Below are positions 1 to 4,200 of a DNA stretch of 6,556 nucleotides, one piece after another. A program made the translations under genes and the position numbers. The stretch is from contig JAGFXG010000070.1 in NCBI GenBank assembly GCA_017860985.1, positions 1 through 6,556 on the forward strand, given 5' to 3'. Numbering within the stretch: position 1 is the first letter of the stretch; every line of letters starts with the position of its first letter. Under the pieces are notes generated by a model. It was not told the origin of the DNA, did no database searches, and saw nothing but the letters and a program-made list of their open reading frames with translations. This DNA comes from Deltaproteobacteria bacterium (GTDB taxonomy: Bacteria > Desulfobacterota > Syntrophia > Syntrophales > Smithellaceae).

Positions 1-370
1 TTCTTATGCTGTTTATTTATGATTAACATCTGGTAAATTTTAGATTATCAACCTGCCATGATTCAATTCATGCGTGAATGATTTCCGAGGCAGTGACTAA
101 CCTTCCAGAAAGTCAGATACAAGCAACACTCGCATGTGCCTCCTTTTTGATCACATCCTTTTACAAAATACCACCTATTGTGTTTCAATTCATAAAGAAC
201 ACTATATGTTGATTTATTTCTTGATTATTCTTTTACTGTATGGTAATCAAAACACACGAACCGGTTGTGTGATGAACCACCAAAAAGTGGCTGTTTATAA
301 TCAGCAACGGAACGGGACCGTCGCTGGTAGCGACGGTTGCAGAGGTTAACTAAAATTAAAACCTTTCAGA
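1..370. other. AT-rich intergenic stretch without a convincing gene
   Basis: No reading frame here looks like a real protein gene. The longest, a plus-strand frame at 134-349 (71 codons), has no ribosome site and an incoherent composition apart from a short hydrophobic stretch (MLIYFLIILLLYG). Visible elements are an inverted repeat TTGATTA/TAATCAA (221-227 and 244-250), a palindrome AACCGGTT (259-266) and the hairpin at 317-337. The left part, 1-220, shows nothing I can name. Confidence 0.6.
317..337. repeat. Perfect hairpin ahead of the terminator
   Basis: ACCGTCGCT (317-325) and AGCGACGGT (329-337) form a perfect 9-bp G+C-rich stem with the 3-nt loop GGT. It lies 33 nt before the terminator stem and stands out in an otherwise AT-rich stretch. 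It has no T run of its own. It may be a structural stem of an RNA ending at the terminator, or a leftover intergenic repeat. Confidence 0.6.
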
Positions 371-402
371 AAAGGCGGATCGTAACCGATCCGCCTTTTT
401 TT
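371..402. terminator. Strong intrinsic terminator, plus strand, possibly bidirectional
   Basis: AAAGGCGGATCG (371-382) and CGATCCGCCTTT (387-398) form a perfect 12-bp stem around TAAC, followed by a T run to 402 on the plus strand. On the minus strand the stem is followed by CTTTTCT-like sequence, so it can also end the DUF364 transcript, whose stop lies about 50 nt away. Its better T run faces rightward, implying a plus-strand transcript arriving from the region at 1-370. Confidence 0.88.
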
Positions 403-453
403 CGCGCAATGCGTTGCACCATTTTATCTTTGATGTATCCGGTTTTTTCCGAT

Positions 454-1218
454 TTATAGATTGAATATCAGATTAACAAAACGAAGATAAGGCCGCAGAG
501 CAGGTGTACCGCCACCTTCTGAAACAATTTGCATAACCCGCGCCGTATCTTTAACAACGGCTCCGCCCAGGTGCGTAATACGCGTATCGTGAAAAATCTC
601 CGGCATAAGCGGGGTGGATGGACCCATCGTTGCAACCAGGCGCGGCTCACCAAGCAGGTTGGTCATTTCCTCAAATGTATTATTCAAAAGCGTCGTGGCG
701 GTGATGATCGCAACATCACATTCCTTGAGCGCCTTTTGCCTGTCGTCGGGAGAAAGGATTTCCAGACGGTCGGGGTTTTTTTCAATAACAGTCAGAATCG
801 CGCCCGTTGCTTCAATGCGCTTGACCAGCGGGGCAAAAAGACCGACCATGGCAACTTTCTCGCCCGGCTGAAGATTGAAATACGTGGTGGCTTCCCGGTC
901 CTCGGCCTGATCAAGAGGCGATTCAAGCAAGGCATTGGCCACTGCCAGACCAATGGCACGATACAGACTGTTCGGACCGTCAACAAGATACACCAGGATA
1001 TCCTCCGCGTTCGCCCCCGCATAAGTCCCGGCTTCCTTCAAAACAGTGCAGCCTTGGGACGACGTGTCGGGCACCAAAGCGGCGATTCCCGCAGTGCCGT
1101 CATCCAGTTTGACACCCACGTAACTTAATCCCACGCGCAAATCGGCAATCCGCCGGTCTTTCGCGGCATGCGCAAGCGTCTCATAAAGCCGATTTAAGAT
1201 TGTGCCTGACTTAAGCAT
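454..1218 (-). CDS. DUF4213/DUF364 putative metal-chelation protein
   Basis: Two-domain protein of the DUF4213 (roughly residues 5-90) plus DUF364 (roughly 115-245) type. The family is annotated as putative heavy-metal chelation with a Rossmann-like C-terminal part; its reaction is unknown. It has 254 residues, normal for the family. Visible motifs: SYVGVKLDDGTAG (32-44) in the first domain; a Rossmann-like strand-turn PGEKVAMVGLFAPLV (118-132) followed by TVIEKNPDR (143-151); CDVAIITATTLLNNT (167-181); MGPSTPLMPEIF (198-209), the most typical DUF364 signature; and HLGGAVVKD (216-224). No signal peptide, so cytoplasmic. It follows the fmdE-like gene by 24 bp and is probably cotranscribed. The ribosome site is poor (GGA about 15 nt up), but an in-frame TGA just upstream leaves no earlier start. 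A metal or metallocofactor role fits the modABC context and is inference. Confidence 0.88.
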   Translation of the reverse strand: MLKSGTILNRLYETLAHAAKDRRIADLRVGLSYVGVKLDDGTAGIAALVPDTSSQGCTVLKEAGTYAGANAEDILVYLVDGPNSLYRAIGLAVANALLESPLDQAEDREATTYFNLQPGEKVAMVGLFAPLVKRIEATGAILTVIEKNPDRLEILSPDDRQKALKECDVAIITATTLLNNTFEEMTNLLGEPRLVATMGPSTPLMPEIFHDTRITHLGGAVVKDTARVMQIVSEGGGTPALRPYLRFVNLIFNL

Positions 1219-1242
1219 GATTGTATTACATTTTCCACGGCA

Positions 1243-1824
1243 TCAGTTAATCATGTTGATCTCTGTGAAGGGACTGTCCCCCTGGCAGCTTCGGCATTTC
1301 TCCCCATCGCGGGTGGGATAGGCTTCATTGCAAACGGGGCAGACGGCAACCGGGCCCATTTTCTTGCGGCGAACTTTTTCGGGATCCACCTTTACGCGCT
1401 GCATACTGAACAGACCATGTCCTGCTTCCCTGATTTGAGCAAAAAGCAACTCTTGATCCTGTTCGCTCTTCTTCTTCTTTTTGAGATACCAGTCACGGAT
1501 TGCCGGCCAGGCATCAAGCTTTTTTGTGTCCAGGTAAACGCGCACACCGGCCCCGGCGTATTTTTCATACAATGTTACGGCAAATTTGCCGAAAGGAACA
1601 ACACTCAGCCATCCGTTTCCGATCGTGCAGGGCGTCAGAATCTGGACAGCGTCGGGCAGACAAACCGGTGTCTCGCAGACGGCGTCAAAAAATTCTCCTT
1701 CCGGCAGATGCTTCATGGCCAGATCGACCATAAAGCCGCCGATCAGAAGGCCCGGCGCAAGAGTGCCGTGAAATGACTTCACCAGGTGAACATACTCTTC
1801 ATAAGAATAGGTACAGATGTTCAT
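1243..1824 (-). CDS. FmdE-family protein with C-terminal zinc ribbon
   Basis: Similar to subunit E of molybdenum/tungsten formylmethanofuran dehydrogenase (FmdE family); in bacteria without that enzyme the function is unknown. It has 193 residues. The N-terminal FmdE domain shows SFHGTLAPGLLIGGFMVDLA (17-36), ETPVCLPDAVQILTPCTIGNG (51-71) and FGKFAVTLYEK (78-88). Conserved His19, Cys55 and Cys66 are candidate metal ligands. A basic linker (KKKKK, 115-119) leads to a zinc ribbon CPVC...CRSC (Cys162, 165, 177, 180). Start is well set: AAGGAG (1835-1840) lies 10 nt upstream of the ATG. It lies behind modABC on the same strand and 24 bp ahead of the DUF364 gene, so a link to Mo/W or pterin-enzyme handling is likely but inferred. 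No formylmethanofuran dehydrogenase genes are visible here. Confidence 0.85.
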   Translation of the reverse strand: MNICTYSYEEYVHLVKSFHGTLAPGLLIGGFMVDLAMKHLPEGEFFDAVCETPVCLPDAVQILTPCTIGNGWLSVVPFGKFAVTLYEKYAGAGVRVYLDTKKLDAWPAIRDWYLKKKKKSEQDQELLFAQIREAGHGLFSMQRVKVDPEKVRRKKMGPVAVCPVCNEAYPTRDGEKCRSCQGDSPFTEINMIN

Positions 1825-1834
1825 ATATATTTAG

Positions 1835-1840
1835 CTCCTT
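1835..1840 (-). promoter_or_regulatory. Strong ribosome binding site of the fmdE-like gene
   Basis: AAAGGAGC context on the minus strand with AAGGAG 10 nt before the ATG at 1822-1824. It is the clearest Shine-Dalgarno in the window and fixes the start. Confidence 0.75.
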
Positions 1841-1864
1841 TATCAGTATGCATCAATTTTAGCC

Positions 1865-1913
1865 TCCCTCTTTCAAGGGAAATGAGGGGATTAAAAATTC
1901 TCTCTAACCCCTC
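1865..1913. repeat. Nested imperfect inverted repeats in the modC/fmdE-like gap
   Basis: The 170-bp gap holds purine/pyrimidine-skewed inverted repeats. GAGGGG-A-TTA (1884-1893) pairs with TAACCCCTC (1905-1913), a 9-bp stem with one bulge. TCCCT (1865-1869) pairs with AGGGA (1876-1880), and TCCCTC (1865-1870) can instead pair with GAGGGGA (1884-1890). The alternatives are mutually exclusive. This resembles degenerate CCCTC/GAGGG intergenic repeats seen in many deltaproteobacterial genomes. A role as leader or attenuator for the fmdE-like gene is possible but unsupported. Confidence 0.35.
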
Positions 1914-1935
1914 TCGCGCCACATGTAGCGGTTAG

Positions 1936-1955
1936 AAAAAGAAAGCATAGCTTTC
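1936..1955 (-). terminator. Possible weak terminator after modC
   Basis: On the minus strand GAAAGC-TAT-GCTTTC (1955-1941) is followed by TTTTTCT, about 40 nt past the modC stop. The stem is only 6 bp with two G-C pairs and a 3-nt loop, so it would terminate weakly and partial read-through into the fmdE-like gene is plausible. Confidence 0.4.
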
Positions 1956-1994
1956 ATAAAATAATTTTCAGTACAAAACCATGTTTTTTGTGTG

Positions 1995-2708
1995 CTAATA
2001 CACCAGCGACAGGCGCGGTTCCCGCGCACCTCTGGTCGGCGTTCCTTCACCGGGTTCCCTCGTGATCGTGCGCTGCATCCAGTCGTAATCGGCTTTTCCG
2101 TCTACGACCGGCAGGATCTCATCGGCCAGAAACAGGGCCTCGTTAATGTCATGCGTTACGTAAATAATGGGACAGGATAACCTGCCCTTCAGGCTTTTGA
2201 TCTCTTCCCGCAAGCCACGCCGAGTCACCACATCCAGCGCGGAAAACGGCTCATCCAGCAGAAGCAGACGGGGATGACGGGCCAACGCCTGGCAGATGGC
2301 GCAACGCTGTCGCTCACCCCCGGACACCATGTGTGGTTTGCGTTTTTTGAGATGGTCGATCCTGAAAAGCTCAAAAAGCGCGTGAACTTCTTTTTTATCC
2401 ACAGCGGCAAAAGCCGCATTATCGAATAAATTAAGATGCGGGAAAAGATTATAGTCCTGAAAAACATATCCCAAACGGCGCTTCTGAGGCTTTAAGTTGA
2501 CGCACCGCAGAGAATCGAACCAGATATCATTGCCAAAGCATAACCTGCCCTCGTCCGGCGTTTCCAGCCCGGCCAGCATACGGATGATCGTCGTCTTCCC
2601 ACCACCGGATGGACCAATCAACACCATCATCTTTTCGCTCTGACAGTCAAAAGAAATGTCGACATCAAAGTATTTGAGTTTTTTTCTGAAAGCGGCGGAT
2701 ATTGTCAT
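1995..2708 (-). CDS. modC: Molybdate/tungstate ABC transporter ATP-binding protein ModC (short form)
   Basis: Cytoplasmic ATPase that powers molybdate/tungstate uptake through ModB. All nucleotide-binding motifs are present: Walker A GPSGGGKTT (32-40), Q-loop Gln84 in VFQDYNLFP, signature VSGGERQR (128-135, Val replacing the usual Leu), Walker B LLLLDEP (148-154) and the switch His186 in YVTHD. The protein is 237 residues, about 115 shorter than E. coli ModC, and ends soon after the nucleotide-binding domain. It therefore lacks the C-terminal TOBE (molybdate-binding) domain. The end looks natural: no TOBE-like sequence is recognisable downstream before the next gene. Start ATG overlaps the modB stop; a GAGGG-like ribosome site lies about 9 nt upstream. 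Assignment to ModC rather than another importer ATPase rests on its operon. Confidence 0.93.
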   Translation of the reverse strand: MTISAAFRKKLKYFDVDISFDCQSEKMMVLIGPSGGGKTTIIRMLAGLETPDEGRLCFGNDIWFDSLRCVNLKPQKRRLGYVFQDYNLFPHLNLFDNAAFAAVDKKEVHALFELFRIDHLKKRKPHMVSGGERQRCAICQALARHPRLLLLDEPFSALDVVTRRGLREEIKSLKGRLSCPIIYVTHDINEALFLADEILPVVDGKADYDWMQRTITREPGEGTPTRGAREPRLSLVY

Positions 2709-3364
2709 GCACGGGAACCCTCATTGAGTTTGTTGACCAACAATAAAAAGGCATAGCTGATGGGAATGAAGCTCAGCGCAATCAAACCAGCCGCTTGATA
2801 ATTCATCATTTCCACCGCTTCATAAATGGCAATGGATGCCACTTTGGTTTCTCCGGGAATGCTGCCCCCGACCATCAGCAACACGCCGAATGCGCCGATC
2901 GAATGCAAGAAAACAAGAATGGAGGCTGCGGCGATACCGCCCAGAGAGTTGGGGATGATCACACGCAGAAAAGTGGCACGTTTCGACAAGCCCAGAATAT
3001 AGGCATTTTCCAGAAGCCGCCGGTCGATTTTGACAAAGGCGGATTTCATCGGTTGGACGGCAAAAGGTATCGAATAAATAACGGACGCAATCGTAATGCC
3101 CAAAAACGTAAACAACAGCGATTCGCCTGTCAAAGACTCCCAGATGCCACCGACCCAGCCCCTCGGCCCCATGAGGATGATCAGATAAAAACCGATAACC
3201 GTCGGCGGCAGGGCCATCGGCAGATAGATCAAAGCTTCCACAAACGATTTTCCCGGAAAATGTTTGTACGCCAGAAAATAAGCAATCGGCGCGGCAATGA
3301 CCATCAGAACAGCTGTAGTAACCAGGGCCAATTTTATTGTGACATAGAGCGCAAGATAGTCCAT
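2705..3364 (-). CDS. modB: Molybdate/tungstate ABC transporter permease ModB
   Basis: Inner-membrane permease of the ModABC importer, 219 residues, normal for ModB. Hydrophobic segments appear at roughly residues 8-32, 44-66, 83-103, 142-166 and 190-211, consistent with the five or six helices of this family. The cytoplasmic EAA-type coupling loop is visible at about 119-140 (ENAYILGLSKRATFLRVIIP), the contact site for ModC. Typical ModB text includes LPMALPPTVIGFYLI and SIGAFGVLLMVGGSIPG. Its ATG follows the modA stop without a gap (TAAATG) and no clear Shine-Dalgarno is seen, so it is probably translated by coupling to modA. Its TGA overlaps the modC ATG by four bases (ATGA). Confidence 0.95.
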   Translation of the reverse strand: MDYLALYVTIKLALVTTAVLMVIAAPIAYFLAYKHFPGKSFVEALIYLPMALPPTVIGFYLIILMGPRGWVGGIWESLTGESLLFTFLGITIASVIYSIPFAVQPMKSAFVKIDRRLLENAYILGLSKRATFLRVIIPNSLGGIAAASILVFLHSIGAFGVLLMVGGSIPGETKVASIAIYEAVEMMNYQAAGLIALSFIPISYAFLLLVNKLNEGSRA

Positions 3365-4111
3365 TTAACGATAACCATATTTCTTTTTAATTAGCGTAGT
3401 CTGATCAGACATCATGAAGGTCATAAAAAGTTCAGCGCCAACCTTATTTTTTGTTCTTTTCAAAATACAACCTGCCTGCACAATCGCTGGAGCTTCGGGA
3501 ATATGATAGAAACATCCGACCTTTCCCTGGGGGCTGGACGTGGCCGAGAGCGCGCAGAAACCAGCGTCCACTGCCTGCGTGCTCGCGTATTGAAAAGCCT
3601 GGGCAATGTCCTGGCCGTTAACCAGTTTGTTCTGCAATTCCTCCCACAACCCGGCTTTTTGCAGCGCCGCTTTGGCCGAAGCACCGTAAGGTGCAGTCAG
3701 AGGATTGGCTATGGCGATCTTTTTAACCTTGTCGTTTTTTAAAGCGTCCTGCCAGGTTGAAGCTTCGCAGAAATCTTTGTTGGCCGACCAGAGGATGATC
3801 TGCCCTCGCGCGTAAATGAAGGTCCCATCCGTGAATCCTTCTTTTTGCAGCAGATCCGGCCGTTGTTCATCGGCGGATAAAAACACATCATACGGAGCAC
3901 CGTTTTGGATCTGGCTGTAAAGGTTGCCTGTGGAAGAAAAAGTCGCCTCTACCTTTACGCCCGTTTTCTTTTCGAAGTCTGCTGAGATTTCCTTGAATAC
4001 TGAGATAAAGTTTGCCGCCACGGCAACGGAAATTTTTTCCTGTGCAGCGACAGAAAATGGATTCATCAATATTATCAAAATGAAAGCAAGGACAAGTCGT
4101 ATATTTTTCAT
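3365..4111 (-). CDS. modA: Molybdate/tungstate ABC transporter, substrate-binding protein ModA
   Basis: Periplasmic oxyanion-binding protein that delivers molybdate (or tungstate) to ModBC. At 248 residues it is the usual length. I start it at the ATG of MKNIRLVLAF because AAGGA (4119-4123) lies 7 nt upstream and a signal peptide begins there: basic N-terminus, hydrophobic LVLAFILIILM, likely cleavage after SVAA (residue ~23). The frame stays open 20 codons further up, but that start falls inside the fdhA terminator. Family motifs: VAVAANF (28-35), SSTGNLYSQIQNGAPYDVFLSAD (59-81), NPLTAPYGASAKAAL (136-150) and NGQDIAQAFQYASTQAVDAGF (165-185). The first ligand position has AANF where E. coli ModA has AASL. 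The stop codon directly abuts the modB ATG. Substrate preference between Mo and W is not readable. Confidence 0.93.
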   Translation of the reverse strand: MKNIRLVLAFILIILMNPFSVAAQEKISVAVAANFISVFKEISADFEKKTGVKVEATFSSTGNLYSQIQNGAPYDVFLSADEQRPDLLQKEGFTDGTFIYARGQIILWSANKDFCEASTWQDALKNDKVKKIAIANPLTAPYGASAKAALQKAGLWEELQNKLVNGQDIAQAFQYASTQAVDAGFCALSATSSPQGKVGCFYHIPEAPAIVQAGCILKRTKNKVGAELFMTFMMSDQTTLIKKKYGYR

Positions 4112-4118
4112 TGAAATT

Positions 4119-4123
4119 TCCTT
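4119..4123 (-). promoter_or_regulatory. Ribosome binding site deciding the modA start
   Basis: AAGGA on the minus strand, 7 nt before the ATG of MKNIRLV. It supports the downstream start over the longer open frame beginning at 4171. Confidence 0.75.
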
Positions 4124-4137
4124 GAAGATATTTTGTG

Positions 4138-4151
4138 TGTTATAAATAACA
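4138..4151. promoter_or_regulatory. Candidate operator palindrome upstream of modA
   Basis: TGTTAT-AA-ATAACA is a perfect inverted repeat with 6-bp arms, lying 27-40 nt upstream of the modA start codon. It sits in the 51-nt stretch between the fdhA terminator and modA. The GTTAT/ATAAC arms recall ModE-type operators, which carry GTTATAT-like half sites at molybdate transporter promoters, but the spacing is shorter. On the minus strand the AT-rich core includes TATAAC, which could be a -10 element, though no good -35 is visible. Repression by a ModE- or TunR-like protein sensing molybdate or tungstate is inference. Confidence 0.4.
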
Positions 4152-4162
4152 TATAATCTTAC

Positions 4163-4197
4163 AAAAAACATCCCGCATTTGTTGCGGGATGTTTTAC
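4163..4197 (-). terminator. Rho-independent terminator after fdhA
   Basis: A perfect 10-bp inverted repeat, ACATCCCGCA (4168-4177) and TGCGGGATGT (4183-4192), encloses a 5-nt loop. It is extended by A/T pairs on both flanks. On the minus strand the stem is followed by TTTTTTG, and it starts about 8 nt past the fdhA stop codon. It should separate fdhA transcription from modA. The short T run on the plus side makes it potentially bidirectional. Confidence 0.9.
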
Positions 4198-4200
4198 CCC

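Larger units (their letters stand above)
250..402 (+). ncRNA. Candidate small structured RNA (speculative)
   Basis: Three local foldbacks occur in a row on the plus strand: a short one at 277-290 (CCAC/GTGG with a CAAAAA loop), the 9-bp hairpin at 317-337, and the 12-bp terminator at 371-402. A loose sigma-70-like TTGATT (221-226) with TATGGT (239-244) lies upstream at 12-bp spacing, shorter than ideal. No known RNA family (tRNA, tRNA-Sec, 6S, Moco or cyclic-di-GMP riboswitch) was recognised. The alternative is simply the 3' untranslated end of a gene to the left. Boundaries are guesses. Confidence 0.22.

Noticed and set aside
304..340. tRNA, including tRNA-Sec, in the hairpin-rich region
   Set aside because: No T-arm GGTTCGA consensus, acceptor pairing or CCA end fits on either strand.
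134..349. Small plus-strand protein of 71 codons ending before the terminator
   Set aside because: No ribosome binding site, no recognisable domain, and the composition changes abruptly along its length. The hydrophobic stretch alone is weak support.
529..1128. Long plus-strand open frame opposite the DUF364 gene
   Set aside because: The minus-strand frame shows clear family motifs; the plus-strand one is Arg/Gln/His-rich shadow text with no domain.
1825..1994. Molybdenum-cofactor riboswitch in the modC/fmdE-like gap
   Set aside because: The conserved cores of that riboswitch were not found and the gap is dominated by simple CCCTC/GAGGG repeats.
2795..3394. Long plus-strand open frame opposite modB
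   Set aside because: It is antisense shadow of a well-recognised permease gene and shows His/Gln/Asn-rich low-meaning sequence.
4112..4171. Longer modA start at 4169-4171
   Set aside because: That start lies inside the fdhA terminator stem, adds a stretch unlike a signal peptide, and has no ribosome site, whereas the ATG at 4109-4111 has one.
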